NCBI RefSeq assembly: GCF_020736845.1
Contig: NZ_JAFFQR010000063.1
Location: 1 to 64,000 of the forward strand
DNA length: 64,000 nucleotides
Source of the DNA: Paenibacillus farraposensis
Lineage (GTDB): Bacteria; Bacillota; Bacilli; Paenibacillales; Paenibacillaceae
Direction of reading: 5' to 3'
Of the stretch, positions 51,934-61,538 are shown piece by piece. The notes beneath the pieces were generated by a model, which saw nothing but the letters and a program-made list of their open reading frames with translations, was not told the origin of the DNA and did not search any database. Within the stretch, counting starts at the first letter, position 1, and each line of letters starts with the position of its first letter. The translations under genes and the position numbers were made by a program.

Positions 51934-52845
51934 TAAGGGCGGAGCCCTTCCGTTTTGAGATGCGAGAAGAAGCTCTCCACGGATGCGTTGTCTAGACAAT
52001 TGCCCCGACGAGACATCTGATTTGGGCACCAACCTTTGGCAGCATGTCGTGGTAAGCGTGAGACGTGTACTGGAATCCTTGGTCGCGGTGAACGATCAGC
52101 CCGGTCATGTCTTTTACTTGGCAAACGCTTTGCTGAATGTTTGCAAAATCAGCTCGTTGTCGTTACGTTCGGTGAGCTGGTAGGCCACGATCTCGTTATT
52201 GAACAAATCTTTCACCGCTGAAAGATATAGCCAGCGCTCACTCACTCGGTACTGGGTGACATCTGTGAGCCATTTCTGGTTTGGTTCCTCAGCTATGAGC
52301 TTCCGCTCAAGCAGGTTGGCTGCTACACGTTCTGCTGCCCGGTACGTCATTTTATTCGACGTTTCCGACGAATGCTGGCTTAAAGCTTAGCTTTTCCATA
52401 AGACGCAATATCTCCTTATGGTTCATTCACACGCCTTCATCCTGCAACAAGGACAACTGGAGCTGGCGATAACCGTACTTCCCATCGAAACGTCGATGTA
52501 CTCTACAGATGAGGTGTTTGGCCTCGGCATCATCGTCGTTCCCTTTTCGCTTTAAATACGCATAGTATCCAATTCTGGAGATACCAAATAGAGTCACAGC
52601 TTCTTTACTCCCCCTGTCCTAGCCGCTTGTTCAATGAATTTGAAGCGTTCTCCCGTTCCTCCCGCATCCAGATTTTCAAACCCTTTTTTAGCAAGTCCAT
52701 TTTCTCGGTTCAACTTTTGGATGCACCTATTTGGGGCGATATACTCTTCCCGGCGTCCATGTTGATCGAGTAGTCCGAACTCGCCTTGTTAGAGATATTT
52801 TCTCATCCATCGTTTTCCAATGCCCACTCTAAGGGGTGTACTTTA
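51911..52845 (-). mobile_element. IS3-family insertion sequence, decayed
   Basis: Minus-strand frames give an OrfA-like part (GIGKRWMRKYL, EFGLLDQHGRREEY, KLNRENG; about 52700-52830) and an OrfB integrase part (RRFDGKYGYRQLQLSLLQDE near 52450; NQKWLTDVTQYRVSERWLYL with a catalytic Asp near 52250; NCLDNASVESFFSHLKTE with the catalytic Glu near 51960). Several frameshifts and stops split it, so it cannot transpose by itself. Ends are approximate; I could not match terminal inverted repeats confidently. Confidence 0.8.
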
Positions 52846-53118
52846 AACAAAGATCCATACAACAACAGCCGCACCAAGCGGCTGAAAACAGGACACACGG
52901 CATAGCTGTATGTATTGCTTTTTTTGACATTTAAGGATTTATAAGTTTGGGCTCCCAAGGTTTTTTGCAGGAAAGATAAAAAGATAGTGACATTGTTGTG
53001 AAGCCTCTTGCAGGAATCAATTTTTTTGTATACAATTACGACAAGTTGATTGAATTAACTAAATTTGATTGACTCAACTTCCAGGTTATCATCCAAGGAG
53101 GGAGGTAATCCTTATACG

Positions 53119-53793
53119 ATGTCATACTTATCTTTTACAGACGAGGATCACCTGATTATAAAGTCTTATGAAGCTCTGGTTTATGGTATTGCGGACTACT
53201 TAGGACCGGAATGCGAAGTCGTTCTGCACAGCTTGCACGATTATAATCAGTCTGCTGTCGTAATCGCCAACGGTCACCACTCCGGAAGAAAGGTAGGCGC
53301 TCCTATTACCGACTTGGCCTTGCGTATGCTTAAGGAGCTTGAGAATTCAGGAGCTAAACAATCTAAAAGCTACTTCACCCGTGGCAAGAACGGCCAGCTA
53401 ATGAAGTCCAGCACCATCGCTATTCGGGGGAAAGATAATAAAATTATCGCCTTGTTGTGCATCAATATGAATCTTGACGGTTCCCTGTCAAACTTTCTTA
53501 ACATGTTTACGCCGAACCATCTCCTATCCCCTGAAAACAATGTGAAGGAGAATTTCGCTAACTCTGTTGAAGATCTGTTGAAGAACACCATAGAAACGAC
53601 GATTTATGAGGTCGACGCTTCCCAAGAGATCCCGCATCATAATCGGAATAAAGAAATTATCAGGCTGCTCTTAGAACGCGGCGTCTTTCAAATGCGCGAT
53701 TCGGTGGCTATCGTTTCCAATGCGCTTAAGATCTCAAAGCACACGGTCTACTTGCATTTAAGAAATTATAACAACAATCAAGGGGAAGAGTAA
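53119..53793 (+). CDS. YheO-like PAS/HTH transcriptional regulator
   Basis: 224 aa from ATG 53119; GGAGG lies 13 nt upstream. N-terminal YheO/PAS_6 domain (SYEALVYGIADYLGPECEVVLHS; GAPITDLALRML; SSTIAIRGKDNKIIALLCINMN) and a C-terminal HTH_22 (LERGVFQMRDSVAIVSNAL; ISKHTVYLHLR). Relatives such as DauR control amino-acid (D-arginine) catabolism. Placed directly ahead of the serine deaminase and transporter genes, it is their probable regulator. Confidence 0.83.
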   Translation: MSYLSFTDEDHLIIKSYEALVYGIADYLGPECEVVLHSLHDYNQSAVVIANGHHSGRKVGAPITDLALRMLKELENSGAKQSKSYFTRGKNGQLMKSSTIAIRGKDNKIIALLCINMNLDGSLSNFLNMFTPNHLLSPENNVKENFANSVEDLLKNTIETTIYEVDASQEIPHHNRNKEIIRLLLERGVFQMRDSVAIVSNALKISKHTVYLHLRNYNNNQGEE

Positions 53794-54136
53794 TTTTCTA
53801 ATCAAATACAAGAAAGCGTATACACCGGTCAATCGTTTAGGGAGGAAGTTGCTCATGCAAACGATCCAGAACGGCGTTGCTGCCGCGCCCTCGTTACGTT
53901 GGCCGTGGGCGTTTCACCCGTATATTCCCTGATGATGGGTACCGCTTGTGCCGGAATGGGCATGCTGCGGCGGGATCCAGAACATTTAAGATGGTTACTG
54001 GAAAGCTAAACCAGCTATCAAAAAAACGTAAGAAGCTTTGACTCCGGTTTGGATCGCTTCTTTAAGTAATTCAACCAGCATTTCCGATGACTTCTTTACG
54101 GAAAGTTGACAAATAATAGATTATGGGGATGCTTAT
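53794..54136 (+). other. Leader region with a short ORF and an unidentified coding remnant
   Basis: ATG 53854 behind GGGAGGAAG opens a 25-codon ORF (MQTIQNGVAAAPSLRWPWAF...). In another frame about 40 codons read TLAVGVSPVYSLMMGTACAG then MGMLRRDPEHLRWLLES to a stop, resembling the end of a membrane or enzyme gene that I could not identify. It is GC-richer than the sda genes on either side, suggesting a remnant from the host side. Confidence 0.35.
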
Positions 54137-54835
54137 ATGAACATGAATGTAACATCAATTAAAGAAAAAAAGGTTGTTAAATATAAAAGTTGTTTTGATG
54201 TGATTGGGCCGGTAATGATAGGTCCTTCAAGTTCACATACTGCAGGTGCCTTAGCTATCGGAACAGTTGCTAGTAAATTATTCCAAGGAATTCCGCAAAG
54301 AGTCGTTGTAGAATATTATGAGTCATTTGCTGAAACCCATAAAGGGCACGGAACTGATTTTGCAATTATAGCTGGGATATTAGGATTTGCTGCCGATGAC
54401 AGCAAAGTGCCAGATGCTATTAAAATAGCAGAATCTAAAGGCATTGACATTACCTTTATTGAAAAAGCAGGTGATAGTCCTGCTTGTCATCCTAATACGG
54501 CAGATGTATATTTAGAGAATGAAAGTCGAAGTATTAGAACGATGGGTATATCGGTCGGCGGCGGATTAATTGAAGTCAAACATGTTGAAATTGACGGATT
54601 TAGCTTAGATCTGCAGGGGCCTTTGCCAGTTATTATTGCGATTTCCGAAAGAACTGACTTTGAACTTGCTTTACGCAGGATCTTTAAACAATATGATGTA
54701 GAAATTAACAACTATCATATTTTAGAAGAAAACGGAAAATATTTATATGCATTCGCTTTGGATTCGCTATTGCCCGGTGATGTTCAGAAGGAATTGGGAA
54801 GTTTAAGCAGCGTAGCTAATATCATTGTCCTTTAG
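54137..54835 (+). CDS. sdaAB: L-serine dehydratase, iron-sulfur-dependent, beta subunit
   Basis: Regulatory/substrate-domain subunit of the two-part 4Fe-4S L-serine ammonia-lyase (serine to pyruvate plus ammonia). N-terminal CFDVIGPVMIGPSSSHTAGA, later KGHGTDFAIIAGILGF and HPNTADVYL, and a C-terminal ACT-like domain (LPVIIAISERTDFELALRRI). 232 aa. The DNA is more AT-rich than the neighbours upstream. Followed after 21 bp by the alpha subunit. Confidence 0.92.
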   Translation: MNMNVTSIKEKKVVKYKSCFDVIGPVMIGPSSSHTAGALAIGTVASKLFQGIPQRVVVEYYESFAETHKGHGTDFAIIAGILGFAADDSKVPDAIKIAESKGIDITFIEKAGDSPACHPNTADVYLENESRSIRTMGISVGGGLIEVKHVEIDGFSLDLQGPLPVIIAISERTDFELALRRIFKQYDVEINNYHILEENGKYLYAFALDSLLPGDVQKELGSLSSVANIIVL

Positions 54836-54856
54836 TACATTAGGGAGTGAAAAAAT

Positions 54857-55750
54857 ATGTATATGACCATAAAAGAAATTGTAGATGCAGCTAATAAAAG
54901 GCAAAAACCAATTTATGAATTGGCAATCGAACAGGAAATCGAACAAACTAGAACTTCTTATGAAGAAATTTGGAGTAAAATGGAAAGAAATTTAGCAACT
55001 ATGGAAAATTCCATAAATAAAAGTACCGAGGGCGACGGGGTATTTTCTCCGACCGGTTTAAGCGGAGGTGATGCTGTTAAAATAAAAAAATATCGAGAAA
55101 GAGGAAAAACTCTTTCTGGAGATTTGATGGTGTTAGGGGTTCAAAGTGCTATCGGTGTTAATGAAGTAAATGCTTCATTAGGGGCTATTTGTGCAACTCC
55201 AACAGCAGGTGCGAGTGGGACGATCCCGGGAGTCTTATTTAGTATTAAAGATACGTTGCAGTTAAGCCATGAAGATATGGTCCATTTCCTATTCACTTCA
55301 GCTTTATTTGGAATGATAGTCGCAAATAATGCTTGTATTTCAGGAGCGTACGGCGGATGTCAAGCTGAAGTAGGCAGTGCCTCAGCAATGGCGGCTGCAG
55401 CAGCGGTAGAAGCTGCCGGGGGAACGCCACAGCAATCTTCTGAAGCTTTCTCAACCGCATTACAAAATTTACTCGGTTTAGTTTGTGATCCGGTCGCTGG
55501 TTTGGTAGAAATCCCTTGTGTAAAGAGAAACGCTATTGGGACGGCAAATGCTTTAGTAGCAGCGGACATTGCATTAGCCGGCGTAAACAATATCATCAAT
55601 GCGGACGAAGTTATTGAAGCGATGTATAGAGTTGGAAGACAGATGCCTCGCGAATTAAGAGAGACAGGTTTAGGCGGAATTGCGGCTACACCTACAGGGA
55701 TTACCATTAAAAGTAAAATTTTTGGAGAAATCCAAGTAAACAATAAATAG
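54857..55750 (+). CDS. sdaAA: L-serine dehydratase, iron-sulfur-dependent, alpha subunit
   Basis: Catalytic 4Fe-4S subunit, 297 aa, with AGGGAGTG before ATG 54857. SPTGLSGGDAVKIKKY, GAICATPTAGASGTIPG (Cys ligand), ACISGAYGGCQAEVGSASAMA and LVCDPVAGLVEIPCVKRNA provide the cluster cysteines and the family signatures. With sdaAB it makes pyruvate from serine. Same AT-rich composition as the rest of the cluster. Confidence 0.94.
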   Translation: MYMTIKEIVDAANKRQKPIYELAIEQEIEQTRTSYEEIWSKMERNLATMENSINKSTEGDGVFSPTGLSGGDAVKIKKYRERGKTLSGDLMVLGVQSAIGVNEVNASLGAICATPTAGASGTIPGVLFSIKDTLQLSHEDMVHFLFTSALFGMIVANNACISGAYGGCQAEVGSASAMAAAAAVEAAGGTPQQSSEAFSTALQNLLGLVCDPVAGLVEIPCVKRNAIGTANALVAADIALAGVNNIINADEVIEAMYRVGRQMPRELRETGLGGIAATPTGITIKSKIFGEIQVNNK

Positions 55751-56012
55751 TTATTGGAAACATTACGAAATAGCTAACAATTCTATTCTCTATTGTTCTC
55801 CTATTAAAAATATACTACTATACAATTAAAATGTTTTGTGAACGCTAACAAATCCATCAGGTTGGTGGCTAGCAAGTTTTCCGATTTTGATCAACTTAGA
55901 AGAAGGACACATGATGTGGCGCACCTTGTAAGCAATTCATTTTTCAAGAATGATCTATATTCCTATGCCTTAGCAAGAGACGTAAGAACAGGATACAAGG
56001 AGGAATTATTAT

Positions 56013-57332
56013 ATGAATGGGAATGCTGCAAAAAAAGTAGAATTTCAACCTGAAAATACTGAAGTAAAAAATGGGAAATATCCAGACCCTAAAAAGTGGC
56101 ATAAACAGGATACTACCTGGGCATTGAGCCTTTTTGGAACAGCAATTGGAGCAGGAGTACTCTTTTTACCTATTAATGCAGGTTCAGGTGGTTTATTGTC
56201 ATTACTGTTAATTACTATACTTGCATTTCCTGTAATGTATTTTTCACATAGGGCGCTTGCTAAAATGATAAACGCCTCCAATGCTGGAAATGATGGGATT
56301 ACAGGTACAATAAGGGAGTATTTCGGAAATAAGGCAAGTATAATTTTTAACATAGTATATTTCTGCTCAATTTATACTATTGTGCTGATGTATTCAGTTG
56401 CACTTACAAATACGGCAAATAGTTTTATCGTGCATCAATTACACATGGCGGAGCCTCCAAGGGCCATTTTATCGCTTGTATTAGTACTCGGTCTTATAGC
56501 TATACTGAATTTTGGTCAAGATATTACTGTAAAAATAATGAGCATGCTAGTATATCCTTTTATAGTTTCTCTACTTTTTATCGCAATATCTTTGATTCCA
56601 CAGTGGAATACGTCAATGCTTAGTTTTTCAAGTGTTTCTACTGCTTCAACAGGATCGGGATATTTTGGAACGATATTGATGATACTACCAATCATCGTAT
56701 TCTCGTTTAATCATTCTCCTATTATTTCGTCATTTGTTACGAAACAGAGAGCTACCTATGGAACATTAGCTTCTGATGCCAAATGTGCTCAAATACAAAA
56801 AGTTTGTTATATCATGACATTCGCTGTTGTTATGTTCTTTGTTTGGAGCAGTGTCATGAGTTTGACTCCAAATGATCTTATAATGGCAAAAGAACAGAAC
56901 TTGTCAATTCTATCATATCTTGCTAATCGGCTTAATTCGCCTCTAATCACTATTGCAGCTCCTATCATTGCTTTTATGGCCATAACAAAGTCCTTCCTTG
57001 GCCATTATATAGGAGCATATGAGGTAATGCGTGACGTGATTATCAAGTTCAGTAAAACACGCGGAAAAAATGTAGAAGAAAAAACAGTTAAGACAATGAT
57101 CCTTGCTTTTGTCGTATTATCATGCTGGTATGTTGCTTATGCAAATCCAAGTATTCTTGGAATCATTGATTCCCTTAGCGGTCCGTTAGTTGCTGCTATC
57201 TTATGTCTATTACCAATGTATGCGATCCGTAAAGTACCAGTACTAGCTAAATACAGAGGGAAAATAAGCAATGTATTTGTCATTGTTATAGGTTTACTTA
57301 CTGTCCTAGCAAGTATTATGTCATTATTCTAA
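56013..57332 (+). CDS. sdaC: HAAAP-family serine/threonine transporter (SdaC-like)
   Basis: Proton- or sodium-coupled amino-acid importer, 439 aa, eleven hydrophobic segments. Family marks: TTWALSLFGTAIGAGVLFLP at the first membrane helix, FNHSPIISSFV (about residues 231-241), FLGHYIGAYE near 331. ATG 56013 follows AAGGAGG. Lies 262 bp after sdaAA, with which it would supply serine. A terminator follows. Confidence 0.9.
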   Translation: MNGNAAKKVEFQPENTEVKNGKYPDPKKWHKQDTTWALSLFGTAIGAGVLFLPINAGSGGLLSLLLITILAFPVMYFSHRALAKMINASNAGNDGITGTIREYFGNKASIIFNIVYFCSIYTIVLMYSVALTNTANSFIVHQLHMAEPPRAILSLVLVLGLIAILNFGQDITVKIMSMLVYPFIVSLLFIAISLIPQWNTSMLSFSSVSTASTGSGYFGTILMILPIIVFSFNHSPIISSFVTKQRATYGTLASDAKCAQIQKVCYIMTFAVVMFFVWSSVMSLTPNDLIMAKEQNLSILSYLANRLNSPLITIAAPIIAFMAITKSFLGHYIGAYEVMRDVIIKFSKTRGKNVEEKTVKTMILAFVVLSCWYVAYANPSILGIIDSLSGPLVAAILCLLPMYAIRKVPVLAKYRGKISNVFVIVIGLLTVLASIMSLF

Positions 57333-57407
57333 TTCACTATCGTTGGTTCTAGTGTAAAAATAGCGAGTTATGAAAAAGAACGAAAGATTCCTAGATATAT
57401 CTTTTTT

Positions 57408-57444
57408 GGACAAACTTCTCACCTTGGAGAGTTTGTCCTTTTTT
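57408..57444 (+). terminator. Terminator of the serine cluster
   Basis: GGACAAACTTCTC (57408-57420) and GAGAGTTTGTCC (57427-57438) flank a short loop and are followed by six Ts. Confidence 0.9.
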
Positions 57445-57649
57445 GTTCATAATTATGTTATCGACTAATGTTTTGCTCAAAGGGCATAATTGTAAAGAGA
57501 AATTCTATATCTCAAGAACGATCTAGGCACTCTTCCGATGGAAAATATTATAAATGGATAGCGTACAATATTCGTTGTGCAATATGTAAAATGAACTAAA
57601 AAGAAGCTTTTGCCTTTATTTTAGTTATTTAAGGATATTTTTTCAACTC
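57445..57649. other. Intergenic, nothing recognised
   Basis: AT-rich, stops in all frames; no motif stands out. Confidence 0.4.
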
Positions 57650-57890
57650 CTTTTTATGAATATATACCCATAACATATCTTTTAAGCAGTCTTTCACATA
57701 GTCGAGGGCTGCTTTTTGCTTTTGGCTAACCGTATGGAGGTATCGTTGTGTCGTGTTGATGTGGGAGTGTCCCAGATCTTCTGTATCTGCTGTAACGATG
57801 CACCCTGAATCAGGGTCAATGTAGCGTTTGTGCGGCGAAACCAGTGAGGGGTTATCTTTTGCGATTATGACTTGCCTTTAAAAAAAACCA
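57650..57890 (-). pseudogene. Tyrosine recombinase (integrase) C-terminal fragment, frameshifted
   Basis: Minus-strand frame reads ITPHWFRRTNATLTLIQGAS then LQQIQ, the box II H-x-x-R region; after a one-base shift near 57770 it continues EDLGHSHINTTQRYLHTVSQ, the LGH...T..Y motif with the nucleophilic Tyr, then KQKAALDYVKDCLKDM. The N-terminal and first catalytic Arg regions are missing. Remnant of a phage or integrative-element integrase. Confidence 0.75.
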
Positions 57891-57929
57891 TCCTCATCCA
57901 AGTTGGGTTCGGGCTAGGCGAATAGCCTT

Positions 57930-58053
57930 TTGCCTTGCAGGGACACTTAATTCGAAAAGAGGCGCATATTAGCCAGCCTTTTATTGCATACGGGCTTATA
58001 TTTGTTGAAATGAACCCTACGGATCAGGAGAGGCTGATGTACTGTATCAATTA
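57930..58053 (+). pseudogene. Possible PilZ-like C-terminal fragment
   Basis: About 39 codons reading HLIRKEAHISQPFIAYGLIF and EMNPTDQERLMYCIN to a stop. The GLxF...xxDQERLxxxI pattern is that of the end of PilZ c-di-GMP-binding domains. No start or N-terminal part; low certainty. Confidence 0.3.
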
Positions 58054-58184
58054 GCTTGTTTTAAAACAGGAAAACCTCACAATATCTGTGGTATAAAAAA
58101 GCTGCGATCGCCTTTATCTGGCCATTCCCGTATGTGGATGGACAGGAGCCGTCGGGATTGGATGACAAAGACGATCGTGACTAT

Positions 58185-59075
58185 TTATTGCCCGCTATAC
58201 GGGTTGATACGGTAGGTCTGTGAAAACTCACCTAATCCGTCGAAGAGCTTGTCCACCAGATAGGCAGGATCATACAACATACGACCTGATCCCAGATCAC
58301 GATAGTTCTCGAAGCTCCAGCCCCATGGCGCATTGGCGGCGTTAGCGCCCTTGAACGTGCCGTAGCTGCTCCACAGATCCTTTGTGAAGTCGTTCCGCAG
58401 CGGCCACAGCGAGCTTTCCAACGGGATCAGCTCGTAGCCCATACGCTTTCTGTTGTCAAAATTGCCGATTTTGGATGTCCCATAGCTGTCCACCGGAATC
58501 GTTAAGATTCACCGGTGATCCGGATTTGCCTTTGGCACCTTTACCGTTGTAAGGCTTGAGTGCATGTCCAAAATCACCTTCCGATTCGAGGAAGGACTCG
58601 TCATTTTGCGCGCTGTACACCAAAGGGTGAACGCCGGAGGCGTCCGTTTCGGTGGTGAAGCTGCTGTCATAGTCAAACCGAGTCTATTCCAGGATCATAC
58701 AACCGCTTTGTTGGCGGGACCGTACATACCCAGCTTGGCGTGTCTTGGCATTAAGGCCAGTTCCAGCTCACCATTTGGATTAGCAACTTTGGTGCCGTCT
58801 TTTTTGGCTGTGCCCGGCTTGCGGATCGTGAACATCATGCCTTATATATCATTTTCATGATCTCCCAACGTTCCACGTGGATCATGCGTTGCGTAGAACA
58901 GATTGTAGCCGATGAAACAGTGGGTATTTGATTCCACAAGCGACCAGTATTCCGCAAGCCTGGATTGCTCGAATGCGCTCAGACCTGCTGCTGCTTTAGA
59001 CGGAGCCACGGCGGGTGCGACCAGGGTCGCCCCCAGAATGATAACGGCTGCTAATGCTTTGCTCCCTTTTTTCAT
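58185..59075 (-). pseudogene. Secreted protein, disrupted by frameshifts and stops
   Basis: ATG 59075 begins a good Sec signal (KKGSKALAAVIILGATLVAP, AxA cleavage near residue 30). The frame continues HCFIGYNLFYATHDPRGTLG to a stop at 58842. Beyond it, coding-like sequence resumes: MFTIRKPGTAKKDGTKV, ELALMPRHAKLGMYGPANK, then in another frame HPLVYSAQNDESFLES, and a last frame (58493-58185) with LWPLRNDFTKDLWSSYGTF. Joined it would be about 290-300 aa. I do not recognise the family. At least one stop and two shifts, so inactive. Confidence 0.6.
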
Positions 59076-59301
59076 TTTTTTCCAGAGCTGACGATATACG
59101 GTTTTCTCTTTCTGCGAAGAATACCAGCCTGTCCACTGTTTTCGCCTTCACCCCGCTGTACCGGGAAAACGGTCCCCTGTGATCAAACATCAGGTAAGGT
59201 TCAAATCGCAGCCATAAAGGAGTGTTGTTATCGGTTACATTCATGGCGATGAACGCGTTAATTTTGAGAAAAAATAAAAAAGTGTCATCTCCACAAAAGT
59301 A

Positions 59302-59324
59302 TATACATATAATTTAAATGTATA
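59302..59324. promoter_or_regulatory. Inverted repeat upstream of the PTS operon
   Basis: TATACAT (59302-59308), 9-nt spacer, ATGTATA (59318-59324). GTATA-type half-sites are typical for GntR/HutC regulators, and one is encoded at the end of this cluster; inference. Confidence 0.4.
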
Positions 59325-59356
59325 GACAAATTTAAAAAACGGATTTATAATTACTT

Positions 59357-59383
59357 TGAAAACGTTTTCTGGCAAACGTTTCT
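59357..59383. promoter_or_regulatory. Tandem cre-like sites (CcpA)
   Basis: TGAAAACGTTTTCT (59357-59370) matches the cre consensus at all but the last position, and TGGCAAACGTTTCT (59370-59383) follows at once. Located 40-66 bp before the IIB gene; they predict carbon catabolite repression. Confidence 0.7.
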
Positions 59384-59422
59384 AGTCGTTAGCATTCCAA
59401 TCAGACATGAAGGGAAGGAACA

Positions 59423-59743
59423 ATGATGAAAAAAATTTTACTGGCGTGCAGCTCAGGTATGTCCACAAGCTTGCTGGTTACCAAGATGCAGGATTATGCC
59501 AAGTCCATTGGAGACGAGGCTGAAATTTGGGCAGTAGGCCAAGATCAGGCAGCAGAAGACATGGCTAAGGCTGATGCGGTATTGATTGGCCCGCAAATGA
59601 GTTTTCTTAAAGGACAGCTGGAAAAGGAAGCAGCTCAATATGGTATTCATGTAGAAGTGATTGACATGATGGCATACGGAATGGTTGACGGTAAGAAAGC
59701 CTATGAACAGGCGACGAAACTGGTGGAACGTAAAAATGGATAA
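59423..59743 (+). CDS. celA: PTS lactose/cellobiose-family IIB component
   Basis: Small phosphocarrier of 106 aa. The phosphorylated Cys is in LLACSSGMSTSLLV (about residue 9), the hallmark of lactose/cellobiose IIB domains; VLIGPQMSF and MMAYGMVDGKKAYEQA follow. Starts at ATG 59423 (or the adjacent ATG 59426) behind GGAAGG. First gene of the PTS operon behind cre-like sites. Confidence 0.93.
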   Translation: MMKKILLACSSGMSTSLLVTKMQDYAKSIGDEAEIWAVGQDQAAEDMAKADAVLIGPQMSFLKGQLEKEAAQYGIHVEVIDMMAYGMVDGKKAYEQATKLVERKNG

Positions 59744-60068
59744 AGTAAACATAGCCGAGCTGTCGGAAGAACAAATTAGTTTTCAACTTATTCTTCATAG
59801 TGGAAGCGCTCGCAGTAAAGTAATTCAAGCGCTGACCGAATACCGGAATGAGAATGCGGAAGGTGCGGACGAACTGCTCAAGCAGGCAAAGCAGGATTTG
59901 CGTGCAGCGCATGATATTCATTTTCAGATGGTCAAGAAGGAAGCCGAGGGAACCCCAACTTCATTATCGCTCCTTCTGATGCATGCTGAGGATCATCTGA
60001 TGTCCACGGTTACTATGAAGGATTTGGTTCAAGAGCTGCTGGAGCTGTTCAAATCCAGAAAGTTATAG
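59736..60068 (+). CDS. celC: PTS lactose/cellobiose-family IIA component
   Basis: 110 aa from ATG 59736, overlapping the IIB stop. Three-helix IIA: QLILHSGSARSKVIQALTEY, KQAKQDLRAAHDIHFQMVK, and LLLMHAEDHLMSTVTMKDL with the phosphorylated His in MHAEDHL (near residue 80). A longer in-frame start inside IIB has no ribosome site. Confidence 0.93.
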   Translation: MDKVNIAELSEEQISFQLILHSGSARSKVIQALTEYRNENAEGADELLKQAKQDLRAAHDIHFQMVKKEAEGTPTSLSLLLMHAEDHLMSTVTMKDLVQELLELFKSRKL

Positions 60069-60151
60069 CTGGACCTGTAGGTTTGTGAAAATTGTGACAT
60101 GAAATACTTACAACCATTTGATGCAAGTCACTTCGCGGGGAGGAATAGGCT

Positions 60152-61480
60152 TTGTTTGAGAAATTAAGCCGGATACTGATACCTATTGCCGGTAAACTGA
60201 ACAACAACCGCTATCTTACTGTACTGCGTGATGCATTTATGCTGTCATTTCCGTTAACGGTTTTTGGTTCTATTATCGTTGTTATTATCAATCTGCCGTT
60301 TCTAAAAGGGTGGATGGGCGAGAGCAATCTGACGACTTTTCAGAATCTGCTGAATATTGCGCCTAATGCCACACTGAATATCATGACCTTATTCGTGGTC
60401 GTCGGGATTGGCTATTATCTATCCCGAAGTTATAAGGTCGAGCCCATATTCGGCGGCATGATCGCCTTGGCGAGCTTCTTGATGCTCACCCCATTCGTGC
60501 TGACTCAAGAAAGCGGTACCACGATTGCTGGTGTCATTCCGGTCGACCGGATCGGAGCCAAGGGCATGTTCCTCGGCATGATCGTCGCTTTTATAGCGGG
60601 TGAGATTTACCGGAGAGTGACGCAGCGGAACTTTATCATTAAAATGCCTCCAGGCGTTCCGCCGGCAGTTGCCAAATCGTTTGCCGCTTTGCTTCCGGCG
60701 TGTATCACATTGGGCATATTTTTGATTATCAATGTTGTAGTTACCCTGACGCTTCACAATAATCTGCATGATTTGATCTATCATGCTGTACAGGCACCAT
60801 TGGTGCACTTGGGCAGTGGTATTATACCGACATTGATTGCTATTTTCTTTGTCCAGCTCTTATGGTTCTTTGGGCTTCATGGTCAAATTATTATCAACTC
60901 GGTCATGGACCCGATCTGGAATACGCTGGCACTTGAAAACTATGAAGCGTACTCCAAAGGAGCGGAACTGCCGCATATTATCACCAAGCAGTTTGTCGAT
61001 ATTTATACAGTAGGTATCGGTGGTACAGGTATGACGCTGGCTGTGGTGCTCACGATTCTGATTTTCCTGAAGAGCAAGCAATTGAAGCAGGTCAGTAAAC
61101 TGGCCCTTGGACCAGGCCTGTTTAATGTCAACGAACCCGTCATATTCGGTCTGCCGATTGTGATGAATCCGCTTATTTTCGTTCCATGGGTCATTTCTCC
61201 CATGATCATTACGCTGATTACTTACTTTGCCATGTCCACGGGTATTGTACCGCCGCCAAACGGGATACTGGTTCCTTGGACGATGCCGTTGTTCTTTAGT
61301 GGAATGATGGGTACGGGCTCCCTGATGGGTGGCGTGCTGCAACTGTTTAATATGGCTGTCGTCTTTGTGATCTGGTTCCCGTTCCTGAAATTTATCGACC
61401 GGATCAACGTTCGTAAAGAGCAGGAAGAGGAGCTTAGCCAAGCGGCCCTTGCAGGTAAGGATCAAACTGTTGGAATGTAA
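60152..61480 (+). CDS. celB: PTS cellobiose-family IIC permease
   Basis: 442-aa membrane component starting at TTG 60152 behind GGGGAGGAA. About ten membrane segments; FGLHGQIIINSVMDPIWN and GPGLFNVNEPVIFGLPIV (with the substrate-contacting NEP motif near 333) are diagnostic of lactose/cellobiose IIC. Transports a beta-glucoside (cellobiose, or similar) with phosphorylation. Confidence 0.93.
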   Translation: MFEKLSRILIPIAGKLNNNRYLTVLRDAFMLSFPLTVFGSIIVVIINLPFLKGWMGESNLTTFQNLLNIAPNATLNIMTLFVVVGIGYYLSRSYKVEPIFGGMIALASFLMLTPFVLTQESGTTIAGVIPVDRIGAKGMFLGMIVAFIAGEIYRRVTQRNFIIKMPPGVPPAVAKSFAALLPACITLGIFLIINVVVTLTLHNNLHDLIYHAVQAPLVHLGSGIIPTLIAIFFVQLLWFFGLHGQIIINSVMDPIWNTLALENYEAYSKGAELPHIITKQFVDIYTVGIGGTGMTLAVVLTILIFLKSKQLKQVSKLALGPGLFNVNEPVIFGLPIVMNPLIFVPWVISPMIITLITYFAMSTGIVPPPNGILVPWTMPLFFSGMMGTGSLMGGVLQLFNMAVVFVIWFPFLKFIDRINVRKEQEEELSQAALAGKDQTVGM

Positions 61481-61538
61481 CATGAGTGAGCTGCTGAATT
61501 AGCAGCTTGTTCATTGCAAAAGAGAGAGGAGTAGAGCT

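Noticed and set aside
55838-56053. 71-codon ORF before sdaC
   Set aside because: Starts at GTG without a ribosome site, overlaps the sdaC start in another frame and looks like chance sequence.
58996-59244. 82-codon ORF on the minus strand
   Set aside because: Overlaps the signal-peptide region of the secreted-protein remnant in another frame; no family pattern.
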